The notes below the pieces were generated by a model. That model ran no database searches. It was given only the letters and a program-made list of their open reading frames with translations, and was not told the DNA's origin. DNA of 64,000 nt from Paulownia fortunei. Its lineage: Eukaryota > Streptophyta > Magnoliopsida > Lamiales > Paulowniaceae. Positions 1 through 12,242 of this stretch are shown here, piece after piece. Location: contig CM033106.1 in NCBI GenBank assembly GCA_019321725.1, forward strand, positions 26,958,118 through 27,022,117, given 5' to 3'. Every line of letters starts with the position of its first letter. Positions within the stretch are counted from its first letter, which is position 1. The position numbers were made by a program, and so were the translations under genes.

Positions 1-2136
1 GTATAATAATCTGTAAACCACACGAAAAGGTAAATCAGATTAGCCAACCTCGATGCGACGGACAAAAACTAAATGGTGTAGAAAATTCAAATTTGATATG
101 TTCGATGTTAAATTTTTATCAAACATCACTCGAACACTCACGAGGGGCTGCAGCGATATGTATAGCCACAAAGAATACAACTTTAACTGCATTTCTAACT
201 TTACTTTTACAGACCTCCAATTTCAACCTTCATAATTATATTATGAAGTGTTGTACTTTCCTGCTGTAAGCAAAGAATCCACTGCATTCAGCACAAGTTC
301 TCAACAATTGTAGCAGAAAAAGAGGAGAGTATGCCATACCTCTGGAGATCAAAATTACTCGGCAAGTTAAATCTCTGAAAAAAAAAAAAAAGGAATAAGT
401 CAAATATTAACATGGTAATTAAATTAATTACACTTTCTAGGCCCATTTGCAAAAGACCAATAGTTTCATATCTGTTATATTGGAAATATGGTGTTTCCAA
501 AGATTCCTTAACTAGTTCTTTTCATTCTCCTTTTTTTTTTCTTTTTTTTTTGAGGGGGTGGTGGGTGTGGGTAGGGGATGGAGGAGGGGATGAGAAAGAC
601 TATTTGGTTGATAATTTTTCGTTTGGTTTTGTTTTATTTATTTATTTATTTGTTCAGGGTAGGTTCATCTTAATTGCCAATAGAATCGTGCAAATTGTGT
701 AAAATCAAGAGCATTTTCACCAAATTCTCAATTTATTCCTGATAGATTTAGAGTTAAGAAAGGGGCGACTAAGTTAAGATCAAATGGAAGTTTATAGAAA
801 AATAACGAATTGAATTATTTATTTACATATGATATATGCCTAATATTAAGTATATTCAAGTATCAGTGCCACTTGGTGGAGATTTGATATGGATTTTGGA
901 ATGTCCAATTCTTAGTGGAGTTGGGAATAAGCAGACACATTGGTAGAATTAGAATCCTCAAATTAGTTAATTTCTATAGCAATTGATTTGTTTAGAATCA
1001 ATTCCAGATTAAATTTTTTCCATCCTCGAATTCCTCCCCCAATTTTTCCTTGATGGTTATAATAAAATTCTTTTGCAAGATTGATTAGTATAAAAGAAGA
1101 GAGAAAATTGATCAATGTAGCACCAAAAAGGATGGTATATGGTTGAAGTTGCTTTTGTTACCAATGCATTTTTACTTCAAATTTCATGAGTCTACTATCT
1201 AATTTTTTCTCTAATTTGTTTTATTGATTTTTTAAGGACTTTGATGTTATCAAACTTCTATACAATAGCTATTATGATAGTGGATTATTCTGCTAAAATA
1301 TTATTTTAAAAAAATCAATCAAATTATTCAATATTACATTTATAAATTAGTCAAATTTATTAGTATGGATGTTTAATTTTGAATGGAGGTAGTACCACTT
1401 ACCATAATCTCAAACTATGAAGAATCCCATAGGAAGGACAAAATTGCAGCTTCATTGATTCTATTCCATTTTCAAGTTTTCAACTTTTCAACCTTTCCCC
1501 CCCACCCAAAAAAAAATAAAAAAAATGGAATTATTCAAACTTGTTAAATATCTTGATTAACAACTCTATTTACTCTCAAATTTATCGTTCTATAGTAAGA
1601 TGTGCACTGAACACGCACGAGCACGAGCACCTGAATTCCTTGATGAGCTGCTAATATTGATAATTAAGATGGCCCGAGTTTAATTTGAACTTAAAAATTA
1701 GGGCAATTATGAAATGTTGATTTTGAGTTTACTATTCTATTTTAATTTTACTAATCTCCATTTAGCTTAAATTTTAAACATTTTTCTTTTTGTTCTGGTG
1801 ATTTCAGTTTCCCTGGCTGTCAGTTGGCCCATATTGGTTGTTAGCTTGACAAGCATTTGTATATACAGAAGCACAACACAAAGATATGATTAAACTCTGT
1901 AAACTACATTCACATCTGAACATTATCAGCAAAAATTGACTTGCTGTTTTTATACGTGCACAGTAAAGATCTAAGTAACAAAAACCGTGCATTCTATGTT
2001 GGAATGTTTGAGAGCAACGCAAAACTAATACCAGTATCTAACGTTTTCAGATCAGAAAAACTTGTATCTGATGGAACTACTGAATAATATAGATAAAAAC
2101 AGACGGCAGACAGCAGCTTCACTGTATATGCATTCA
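1..2136. other. AT-rich intergenic DNA, 3' flank of SDC
   Basis: No recognisable gene was found on either strand. The stretch is AT-rich with short homopolymer runs and a G-rich patch near 553-590. Open frames here are short and show no family motif. The right end, roughly 1800-2136, probably includes the 3' UTR of the minus-strand serine decarboxylase gene that stops at 2137. Confidence 0.5.
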
Positions 2137-4955
2137 TCACTTGTGCAGAGCGCACAGACAATTTTCTTCACCTATATCAGATGCAACACAAGGAGGCTGA
2201 AGCTTTCCATTGTTATACCATGTGACTCGTTTCTCAATCAGTTCATTCAAGAAATAGTCAAGCGTTTCAACCGTGATATTGGGCATAACAATAACATGAG
2301 CGATGTTTCCTTGGCAAGCAAGCTGCCACTTGCGAACAAACTCTTCATCATGAGGGCGCTCAAACACAACTGTGCTGCTTAACTCATTGAGCATTGCTCC
2401 AATTCCAGCAGCTCTAAGGCGGTCTTTCAAATAATGAGCATTCCTAAGGCATTTCATGACTTCTTTCTGGAAACCTCTGTATCCTTTCCTATTTAAGGTG
2501 TACCAGAGAAAGATAGGAGCATGACCATTCCTGCTTCCCATGATAGTTGCATCCCTGGAGGCGAGGTACTCCACATTCCTAGAGAGGGCATTAATATGCT
2601 CCAATCTTGTTATCTGGACACCACATGGCATTGGGCATCCAACGAACTTGTGCCCTGACACACTCACACTTCCAATTGGTTTCTTGAAAGTAACCTTTGG
2701 CGCCTGAGACGTAGAAACCAATTCATTCACAATCTATATGATGCTTTTATCTTATAGAAATCGTTCTTCAAAATATCTAGTGTATTCCCACATTTAAATC
2801 ATATACTAATGTCAGTGAACTTCCATTATCTTAATAGTTGGCCAACATCCTCTACAGCATCCTTTAATGCATGGGAGATATAGTTACTATGCAGCTTTCT
2901 ATGTGTCTCTTCTGTGTACAAGGAGAGGTTAATGCGAAATAGTAAAGAAAACAACACACTCAGGAAGATCACTGCTCAAGAAAGTATCATACTGCTCTAG
3001 TTACTCCAGTATCTTAACCGTGAATTTCTTTAACAATCAATGCCTTCAGTAAATTTTTCTTCATGTAACATTCTTAATGTAACATACACCAAAATGCACA
3101 GCCCTATAGTACAATTAGCTCAGCATTTTTGCAGCCAAACACACCTTGGCTTCTAAGGTAAACTCTGGTATACAGCATATTTGCCATTATATGAAATGTT
3201 CTGAGGGCTCAGGTGAAAAGCAAGATCCCTAGGTTTAACCTTGAGGTAGATTCCAGTTGTCATTCAACTTGAGAGACATGCTTGCATATACAAAGCAATT
3301 AGCAATTATATGAGAAATTTAACTTGTGGACCCAATGTATTGCTTTTCAACTCCTGTCGAAAGAACCAGTATGCGTCCTCTTTTATAGAGGTTTGGACAT
3401 TTTAACATGAGAAGTTTAGGGCGGTATTATTGTAGGAATACTGACTTCTGCTCTCCCCTGTTCCTTGTTCAAAATCAGGAGTCATGCTTATGCAGTTAAG
3501 TTATGGTTGGCCTCTTCTATCATGCACTTATATAATGACAATCGGGGACTACATAATATTCCAGTAGAAGAATGAGATTTCAATAGAAAACAGGGCAACC
3601 TTACGCGTTTAACAAAAGGCATCATGAGACCAAACAGAGCCCCATCACAATGGATATAAAACCTGTCATGTGTAAATCCTGTTTTTTCAAGGGTTTGGAT
3701 AACCAGATCAAGGTCATCCACAGCACCCTTTACAGTTGTTCCTGAAATTTTTTGAAGGACAAGGAATGTATTAATACCAAACAAAGATCAATAATTTCAC
3801 AGGAATGATCACTCACCTTGGTGCGTGTAATATGATACCTATGTTCACATTGATAATTGCAGGTTTGTCTTTGTGAAGGATTAGTTTGGTTCTAAAATCC
3901 TCACAATCAATCTCACCAGAGACCAGGGTGTCAACTTTTTCCCAATCCATCCTGTACATTCTTGCTGCTTTGAAAACTGAATAATGTGTCTCACGTGACG
4001 CATACAGGATTCCATCTGGGAAAACTTCCCTCCTACAGATTATCAACAATGCAACTATATAGGCAATAGGCTACACTACAACATATGAGAAACTGAAAAC
4101 AGCACACCTACTAAAGTTTATCATTACTGACCCGACTAGAATGCCATGAAGATTGCCTTCTGTACCACAATTTGTGATGTACCCCCAGTACTCGTTCTTC
4201 TCTAATTCCCAAAGGCGGGCAAACCAATCTAATACACCAAGTTCAAACTGTCTGGAATGGACACCATAATTGCTCTCAATGAATGGATCTCCTAGATTAT
4301 TGATAGAGAAGTGTTGCAGCTGTGCTAATGCACCATAATCGAAATCAAGATTATAGGGATAACCTGTCAAAAGAATGCCAGTTCAAGAGCTATAGAATCT
4401 CAAAAAACAAAGGAGTGCCTCAAGCTAAAAAAATATTTTCCCCGCTTAAAATCCAAGATTCAAATATAGCCTTGATGTTTAACATCAAAAGAGAAAATTC
4501 AATCCATAAAGCAGAACCACATACAAAGCAAACAGGAAGGGAAAATGCTATATGATTAACGCTTGTTACAGCAACATATCTGAATATCCAAAACAATAAC
4601 TGAGTGAACAACAATATTTGTGCGAAAAATCAACATTCTCGATTACGTCATCACCTAAATGATGTTTGGTCCGTTCAATTAAGGCATTTCTGTATCGCGC
4701 CAAAACACTTGCCATGTACGCCTCCCTATCTCCGGTAACATCATCATCGGCATCGGGCTCCATCACCTCCAAACACATTTTGTGCACGTTCCTTCCCAAA
4801 ACCATTTCTTTCTGATATTTATCGACTTTGGCGTCTCCATTGCATGTCAATGCGTCGCCGTTTACCTCAGCCGGCACCGGGTCCTTGATCACTGCCGTGG
4901 GATCGAAATCTTCCGGCAACGGCTCCACGTTCTCGAAATTCACACTACCAACCAT
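2137..4955 (-). CDS. SDC: Serine decarboxylase, PLP-dependent, complete, 5 coding exons
   Basis: Cytosolic group II PLP decarboxylase that converts L-serine to ethanolamine for choline and phosphatidylethanolamine synthesis. Exons in reading order are 4955-4655, 4363-4132, 4032-3839, 3741-3605 and 2703-2137; all introns are GT-AG, phases join cleanly, and the product is 476 aa. The variable acidic N-terminus (about residues 1-75) precedes a highly conserved core. Visible marks are [11 protein letters not shown], the HCDGA motif with PLP-pyridine Asp at about 275, and SVSGHK with the Schiff-base Lys at about 307. The start MVGS matches the Arabidopsis protein (At1g43710), as does the ending in a Cys-x-x-His-Lys tail. 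Older annotations call this family histidine decarboxylase; the plant enzyme is known to use serine. No break or missing catalytic residue was seen. Confidence 0.96.
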
Positions 4956-4957
4956 AG

Positions 4958-5056
4958 CTGAAATTAAGAAAAAAAAAATTGACAAAATTTTGTAGAATAT
5001 TTGGGAATGAGTATTGAGATGCAGATCTGAGGGGGTCTTTTATCTGTGTCTCTTAC
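4958..5056 (-). other. Candidate 5' UTR intron of SDC
   Basis: Reading the minus strand, a pyrimidine-rich run ending in TTTCAG sits two bases before the start codon, an excellent acceptor. A matching donor GTAAGA lies at 5056. This would give a 99-base intron in the leader. It is inferred from splice signals only. Confidence 0.45.
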
Positions 5057-5196
5057 AAATTGGATGCGGATTTACGGGGAATGTGTGAGTGTGTGTGAAA
5101 ACTGAAACTGAAACTGAAAACTGAAAAGAATGAAATTCGCGGGCGGGGTTCCTTACATGCGGAGAACAGAGAATGCGGTTTTTTAAAATTGTAAAA

Positions 5197-5207
5197 TTAT
5201 ATATATC
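5197..5207 (-). promoter_or_regulatory. Candidate TATA box of SDC
   Basis: The minus strand reads ATATATATAAT about 240 bases upstream of the start codon. With a spliced leader (see the candidate UTR intron) the spacing is reasonable. Only composition supports this. Confidence 0.3.
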
Positions 5208-5707
5208 ATGTTTCCTTTATTTAAATGATTGTGCAAATAAATATTAATGGATAAATCTGTCGTTTGACTATTTTGCCCTTAGAATGCTGCCTTATTTACA
5301 GAACAAGTTAGGATTCGCACACTTTTTTATATGGGGCATAATCCACTTGATTTTAAGATTCGGATTCGATCTCTAATTGTTTGCTAAGTTATATGTATCA
5401 AGGAATGAATGGATGAGATAACGTTATCTGCTTTAATTCACGTGTAATACGCGTGATTCAATGCTTGTAATTACCATATGATTGATATAGTAAGTGAGAT
5501 AACACGACTTTAAATCTTCTACTTATATTTGTCTGTATTCAGTTTATAATTCTATTTTTTTAAATTCGATCTAACTTAACTATTGAATTATTTTAATTAG
5601 GATTCACCATAAAGATTATGACCTATTTTTAAGTACAAATCCATTTGACTATTTGGATTGAATTGGACCTGATTAAAAGTTCATACCCAACATCGAGTCG
5701 AGTAACA

Positions 5708-5765
<58 letters not shown>

Positions 5766-6937
5766 TTCCTTCGACTAGCATTTTTTTGTATTTTTTAATG
5801 TGAGTAACTAGAATTTGTGGAATATAAGTTTAACATAATCTTGTATTATTTATTTAAAGGTACACAACATTTGTAATTTTTAAAGTGATTATTTGTGTTT
5901 ATTATGATAAATAAAAAAAAAATCAAACTATTTAGAAAAGGAAAAAATACTAAAAATAATACATACATTATTGCTAAGCCCCGTGCATTAGCACAGCATC
6001 AATGCATCATGCACCACGTTCAACAGGATTCAACCCGTAACGAGGATGTATGAAAAAAGTTGATACTATTAAATAGAATAAAATGGTAATATAAGTTAGT
6101 TAGAAGGTTTGTCTAGTATTTCTTAATTCTAAAACAACTTTGTTGATGAAGATAAATATTTTGAGTATACGCGTATCTCACAAAAATAAGCATAAATAAA
6201 CTTATGTAATTTATGACAACGCTGAATTAAAAAAACAGTAAATTATAAATATGGATAAAAAATATAAAATATTTTTTAGTCTATTATAAATAATAGAGAA
6301 AGTAAGCAAAATGGCTTGTTAGTCCACAAGGCCAATAGCTTTTTCACTTAAGTACTTCATTTTCTTCTCAATATCTTGGAAGGTTTGCCAATAGAATTTG
6401 AGATAATTCACATTTGAATATTGCGTACATATTTCAAAAAATTGACTACGAAATTTAACTTTATATTTGTAGTTGCCAACTGATGATTCTCTGGTTTTCT
6501 TTCTATTTTATATTTGGACTTATTATTATTGTGGATCACTTGATATTAATTTATCAATATAATCTGATACTAATACATGTAATGACCAATGACTACTTTA
6601 TAAAATAGAATATACCTAATGGGTGGTGATAATGCCAGAGCAGATTTGGTAGGTTGAGTTTGATAAAGTATTTGGAATTAAAGCAATAATTTTGTTCCGT
6701 CTAAGCAAATCATTTTTCCTGACAATGAACTTGTAGATCAGGCTTTGACACGGATTTAACAGGAATTTCAAATGATTCTATACTGATTTAAAAAATAATT
6801 CAAAATAAAATTCGAGAAGTTAAAATCTATTATAACATGAAATAAAGTAAATTAGTTCAATAAATTTGTTATCGATTCATGTAAAAATTATGGATCTATA
6901 CTTAAAAATTCCTTATCACATACAAATATAAATAAGA
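5208..6937. other. AT-rich intergenic DNA upstream of SDC
   Basis: No gene was recognised. It holds a compound CA/TA microsatellite (listed separately) and otherwise low-complexity AT-rich sequence. A motif resembling the CCCGTGCATTAGCAC ends of common plant repeats is at about 5981-5996, but no partner end was found. Confidence 0.4.
5708..5764. repeat. Compound (CA)n(TA)n microsatellite
   Basis: About 16 CA units run directly into about 12 TA units. It is intergenic, 5' of the serine decarboxylase gene, and is likely to vary in length between individuals. Confidence 0.95.
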
Positions 6938-8028
6938 GTTAATCTCACTTTACTCCCTCTACTTTTATTGAATATTATTTTACATTTTATACTCTTAATT
7001 GGTATGATTTTACCCATTTTACTCTTATTACATCATTATATCCCCTTGTACTCTTAAAAAATACATAAAAAATATTTTTTTAAAATATTTAAATTTACTA
7101 GACTTGTATTTATATTTTAATAATTTTTTTAACTTAATTAATTAATATTTAAAATTAAATTTATTTGAAACTTGATTGTACTTCAAATTTAATGGTTACT
7201 TTCTAATTTAACATAATTTTTTAAACTACTATATATATAATACAATATTTGGTTAGCTAATATATTTTAGTTATAAGTTTCATATTCATCATAAATCTAA
7301 AAAATGTATAATATACTTAAAATAATATTTTATTAAGCACGTTAAATATTAGTAATGAATTTCTCATTATTAAAATAACTATCGTAATTTAATAAAAAAT
7401 ATATTAAGTTAAAAAAATAGTCATTTTAGTGTTTAATTTATTACTATTACATAAATTACAAATAATCTTGTTATCATGATTTAACAGACATTATGTTAAA
7501 TATAAAAATGTTCATTCTGGTCTTTAACAAAAATTAATTACAAAAATGACTATTTTTTAATTTAATATAGTTTTTATTAAATTATAATTAATTAATTAAT
7601 AATTAAAAAATTACTACTAATATTTCACATATTTAATTGAATATTGTTTAGAAACATATTACGAGTAAGAAATTTATTAGTATAAATGTACTAACTAATA
7701 GAAAATATTTTACTGTACAGTAATGGGAACTATATTAAATGAAATAAATAGTCACTAAATTTTAAGTACAACAAAATTTCAAATGAATTTAATATTAAGT
7801 GTTAATTAATCAAATTAAAAAATTATTAGAATAAAAATATAAGTTTATTAATTTTAAAACACTTTTAAAGTGATTTTACTAAAAATAATAGTAAGAATAA
7901 TTATATCATTTTTATAAATATGAGGGAGTAAAATGATACTCTTAATTAAGAGACATATGGTAAAGTGATAAGATTATATGAATAAAGTGATAATCAAATA
8001 GGATAGAATAGAGTAAAGTGAGATTAAC
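6938..8028. mobile_element. Non-autonomous DNA element with inverted termini
   Basis: The left end GTTAATCTCACTTTACT (6938-6954) is repeated exactly in reverse complement at 8012-8028. The similarity continues inward for roughly 100 or more bases with mismatches, for example TACTCTTAATT near both ends. The interior is very AT-rich with no coding potential. A clear target-site duplication could not be assigned, so the superfamily is unknown. It resembles a large MITE of about 1.1 kb. Confidence 0.6.
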
Positions 8029-8141
8029 ACTATAAACAAGGGTGATCTTAAACTGAATTCTGCATTCAAGCAACAAAAATATTGAGGAAGAACTCAATAT
8101 CTTTTCTAAATAAATTCAAAAAAATTAAAAAATGCTCGAGG

Positions 8142-8150
8142 CAAATATCA
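8142..8150 (+). repeat. Left target-site duplication of MULE
   Basis: CAAATATCA, identical to 11285-11293. Its 9-bp length fits Mutator-type insertion. Confidence 0.85.
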
Positions 8151-8623
8151 GGCAATTTTTTTTTATTTTTTTCAGTCTTTTAAGTTGTCCTACTCAGAGG
8201 TTTAATCTTTTTTCATTTTGAAAATTTAAATTTTGTCCTTTAAATTGAAAAAAATTCAGAGATTTAGTTACCTACAACAGGTAAACTTAACCGGTTACAC
8301 TCATATGGACGAAAATTTACAAAAAATTTAATTTTGCAGCAAAAATACTGACTTTGCCGTCAATGTGGACAAAATTGGGGGACAACTAATCCCACTTGGC
8401 AGTGGGTGTAAAATGAAAGGAAAATGAGTTGTCATGTGCCTTGCACATGACAATAGTACAACCAAAAACGCCTTATGAGAATGCTATGGTTCATTTCTCT
8501 TCTCCCTCAACCCCTAAATCCCTAAATTCCCAAAAAATTTCAAAACAATCAATCGCATACCGAATCAAAATTTTGACCATAAATCAACATAATCCCTGAC
8601 AGAACATTGTTGATAGTGTGAAA

Positions 8624-9350
8624 ATGAAGTTTAGACACCTAGAAAATTTTGATTCTCTCATTCCAGAATATGGTCAGTATTTTTTTTTACCTTTATTGTG
8701 TCTTGGTGTTTGTTTATATGTTTGTTTGTATGGAGACATATAAAAGATGCTCACTGATACTTTTAAATCAATAGTGTTTTTTTTCTAACCAAAAGTGAAG
8801 CGGGGGACCTCTATTTTTGTTTGATTTGTTTTTTTTTTTTTAATTTTATGTGACAAATCTAAAAGGCAATTCCTTGACAGTAAGTGTTTATCTTGGGGTT
8901 GTTTTCACCGTGCTACATTTGTAGATTATATAGGGGGAGTATATATATTTGATTATGTTGATATGAATTTGTTATCAATGATTGCATTGAAAAGGTTTGC
9001 TGAGAGTGAATGTTTGAAGGGTTCTATCAATTTTTACACTAAAATTAAAGATGAGTTTATTTCTATTAAAAGTGACACTTAATTACTTAGAATATGTGAA
9101 GAAATTATTATTTACATTGAGGAGGAGGTAGTGATCTGTTTTGTAGTCAAATATGTTCAAGTAAGGATTAGAAAACACCAGAGGATAGTAAAATAGATGG
9201 GGAAGAAGATATTGATGCTGAAGAACATGAAGAAAATGAAAATGATAAAAGGGAGACTGATAAGAAAGTGGAAAATGAGTCTGATAGGGAAGGGGAAAAT
9301 GATGCTAATTGGGAAAGTAAGAGTTTTGAGGACAGTGAGTATGACATTTG
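8624..9350 (+). pseudogene. MULE transposase remnant, N-terminal part
   Basis: A short exon-like start at 8624 reads MKFRHLENFDSLIPEYG and ends at a possible donor. Around 8925-9090 the frame reads YIGGVYIFDYVDMNLLSM and continues with a pattern typical of the PB1-like N-terminal domain of plant MULE transposases. It is interrupted by a stop near 9081. An acidic Glu/Asp/Asn-rich segment follows at about 9197-9350, read in the frame beginning DGEEDID, and closes with EDSEYDI and a stop. This acidic spacer is also usual before the catalytic core. The core itself is missing. Family placement is from remembered patterns, not a search. Confidence 0.55.
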
Positions 9351-9838
9351 AAAGTAACGATCAGGCAGATGATGATGATAACTAGCTATACCAATATAAT
9401 GTAGATACTAATATTGAGTGGGTTGATAAAGATCATGAAATGTTGAAAAATAAGTGAGGCAGGATAAGTGTGGAGATAATAATGTATTAGAGAGTGAGGA
9501 TGATTATCCCAGTGGTAAAGACTCAGATGGTGGCATTGATATTTCATATCTTATTTTATTTATTTATTGTGATATTTATATTTTATTTTAACCTAATGAA
9601 ATTAATGTTTAACTTGTCTTAGGTGAGGAGAAAGAAGCAACTTGGTGATGTTAGTATGAGCTAAACTGCAACTGAAAGTAAAAAATCATTTAAGCCACAA
9701 AGAGAAAAATCTGTAAATGCCAAACTTCTTTTATTGCATTTGTTTTCAATTCACTTGGTCTAATTGCTTTGATTGTATAATAAGTCAGTGATGCAATTGG
9801 TGATACCTTAATTCCAATAGCATCTGAACCATATTCAA

Positions 9839-10072
9839 TTCTAAATCTTGCATATTCAACTCCAGTTGAAGCACCACTTAGGCATGCGCTATCCATGTAT
9901 GAGCAACATCAGCAAGGAAGACAATCTATCCCTATTCCTAAAGTAAAAATCAGGGCACTAACTCCTTTTGTTGGAATACAGTTCATCCCAAGTGGGGCAA
10001 CTTTCATACCAACACAAAGTTCTAGCTTAATCCTTATGAAAATGGGCAAGAAGTATGTGACTCTCTTTAACT
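9839..10072 (+). pseudogene. MULE transposase remnant, C-terminal tail
   Basis: An open stretch reads through SMYEQHQQGRQSIPIPKVK and ends in MGKKYVTLFN and a stop. This resembles the low-complexity C-terminal tail after the zinc knuckle of plant MULE transposases, which often ends in a GKK-(Y/W)-V-x-L-x-N pattern. No zinc knuckle or DDE domain lies between it and the N-terminal remnant, so the middle of the gene is deleted. Confidence 0.45.
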
Positions 10073-10523
10073 AAGCAACAACTCTTTCTAAACAAAAGAA
10101 TGCAATTGGGGATTAAAAGACAAAAGGGAAGAAATCTATGTGAAGAATGTGTGACCGTCATCATTTAAAAACACCACTTTTGAATGCTTTTGGATATATA
10201 ATGAAATGATTATGTAGACCTTTTAGATGATTATGATATTTTGAATGCTTTTAGAAAAATTGTATCTTTTGATTGTTGCAAACAAAACAAAGATCACTTG
10301 CAAACAATAAATAAAAAAATTAACAGATCATTTGCAAACAATAAACAATAAGTGATACGTAAATTAAAAGTACTGCATTACTAGAGGGAAAATTGAAGAT
10401 TACATCAAAGGAAAGTTTGAATAGAATAAATACATAAAACTAAAGGTACACATATACATACATTAAACTAACCTAAGCTAAAATACACACATAAAATGTT
10501 CCCTCACCAACAATATTTTCTTC

Positions 10524-10905
10524 CTAAGACAACAACCAAATCACAAAGAAAAACATCCAGGATAGTACAATAAGGAATTTTGGCCATTGTTTCTCTTTGT
10601 CCAGATTCTTCATTTCATCATCAAGCATGACTATTTTGCAGCGTAATTTAGGAATGATGCTCATTGCCGTCGAACACATAGGTGGATCCTCCCAAACAAA
10701 ATAATCATATCCACCTCTCTGCACTATGAAGAAAAAAAATAAAAAAATCAAATATCGAACCCAAGCAAAGCTTGAGATTTTCATCCAACAAAAGGGAACC
10801 AAAACTCACCTTCCAATCTTAACAACCACATAATCTTTTTCCAAGATTGTCACTGGCCAAAAAGTATAAATCTGAGTTTTTTTTCCACAATCACAATAGA
10901 CAAAA
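10524..10905 (-). pseudogene. GRF zinc finger plus membrane tail reading frame in MULE
   Basis: On the minus strand, a segment at about 10815-10905 reads VYCDCGKKTQIYTFWPV and then VVKIGR, followed by a donor (GTGAG). After a short intron ending TGCAG the frame resumes with GGYDYFVWEDPPMCSTAM and ends in a hydrophobic stretch WMFFFVIWLL and a stop at 10524. Cys-x-Cys-Gly followed by a YDYFVWEDPP block is the GRF-type zinc finger pattern, and a C-terminal coiled-coil or membrane segment is common in the plant versions often found beside transposons. The second half of the finger looks imperfect, and the 5' end was not located. Confidence 0.5.
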
Positions 10906-11284
10906 CAGGTGAGGAAACTGAAGACACCTTTCTTTTTTCAACCAACGGCTAGAGCCTCAATTTTGGAGGTTTTCTGATTATATGTAGAGAAAGATGGAAA
11001 ATGAGAGAGAAAGAGAGTTATTTTTCTCTCAATTTTGCCAAGTATGATTAGTTTTTCCTCACATTTTACATAGGCGGCCAAGTCAGCAATTTTTGCTGTA
11101 AAATTAAATTTTTTGCAAATTCTCATTCACATCAGCATAGTCAGTTAAGTTTACCTACTATAGGGGATCACAAGACTAAATTTCTGATTTTTTTAATTTA
11201 AAAGATAATATTCAAATTTTCAAAATGAAAAAAAGACTAAATATCTGAATAGACTAATTTAAAGGACTAAAAAAGAAATTTGCC

Positions 11285-11293
11285 CAAATATCA
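11285..11293 (+). repeat. Right target-site duplication of MULE
   Basis: CAAATATCA directly follows the inverted-repeat end at 11284 and matches 8142-8150 exactly. Confidence 0.85.
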
Positions 11294-12143
11294 AATCATT
11301 TGTCGTGAAACATAACTCAAACAATTTTATGACCCAATTAACAAAATAAACTATATCTTTTCTCACTAAGTGGAAGAAAGGAATTCAATTTTTAAAGCAA
11401 TCAACTTTGAGCACCAATTGAATTGATTATAGCAGCTTATGGGCGTTGTGTGGAATGCACACTTCCTCTAATAATCTAATGGCATGTTTCCCCACTTTTG
11501 TGTGGAGAGCACACTCCTTCCTATTTTATATCTTAATTCTTACCTTTGCTGTATCATTCCGAACCCTCCTTTTGTGTAAGTGATTTTCCTAAGCAGCAAT
11601 CCATCTTCATATATGAGTAATAAAGATACAAAGTATGTAAAGACCTAGGAAGTTAACATTGAAAGGTACCTGCATTATAATTATAATAGTACTGTCATAT
11701 CACTTCTAATCTTCTGTTCCAATTTTATATTTCATTTTGAATTTCACATAGATGCTCCAATTTTATAATTTATTTTGAATTTTACATAGATACACATTAA
11801 GTGTATTATTTTAAAATAGGCTTTGTATCTTTCTCATCCAAGATAGGGCCAGAAAAAAATAAAACGAACTGCAAAATTGGTCCGCTTAGTGAGCTAAGTC
11901 AAGCTTTTTCCAAGTAATGTACTCTCATCAATAAAATATAATATAAAATAAAACATTAAAATTAAAATATAGAATCCAAAATGCTGGTAAGAAAAGACTT
12001 CTAAGATATGACCTAATTTATTGGAGTGGAAATATTTAATAACCACCAAGGCTTGTGCTCCTCACACTACTATATTTTTTTTATTTTGCACCACTCAATC
12101 CTGCATTATCATCAACTCTGATTAATTTTTAGTAGTCTTCCTC
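11294..12143. other. Intergenic DNA upstream of the iron transporter-like gene
   Basis: AT-rich non-coding sequence. It should contain the promoter of the downstream gene. I recognise no specific regulatory element except the TATA candidate listed separately. Confidence 0.4.
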
Positions 12144-12150
12144 TATAAAT
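12144..12150 (+). promoter_or_regulatory. TATA box of the iron transporter-like gene
   Basis: TATAAAT in a CT-rich setting, about 93 bases before the ATG at 12243. Spacing and context are typical of a plant core promoter with a short leader. Confidence 0.55.
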
Positions 12151-12242
12151 TACCCCTTCATGCTTTCATAATATGTGTCCTCAACAAGCAATTTCAACCA
12201 TTTCTAGTTACATTCTTTACCTAAGTATCTCTCCATTCTTTC

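Larger units (their letters stand above)
8151..11284. mobile_element. Mutator-like element (MULE), internally deleted
   Basis: The element is bounded by an exact 9-bp direct duplication CAAATATCA (8142-8150 and 11285-11293), the size expected of Mutator elements. Terminal inverted repeats start GGCAA/GGCAAA and remain alignable for about 250 bases (8151-8402 versus 11284-11040 reversed). Inside, the plus strand carries decayed pieces of a transposase (start, acidic spacer and C-terminal tail) and the minus strand carries a GRF-finger type reading frame. No DDE catalytic core was seen, so it is probably non-autonomous. Confidence 0.85.
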
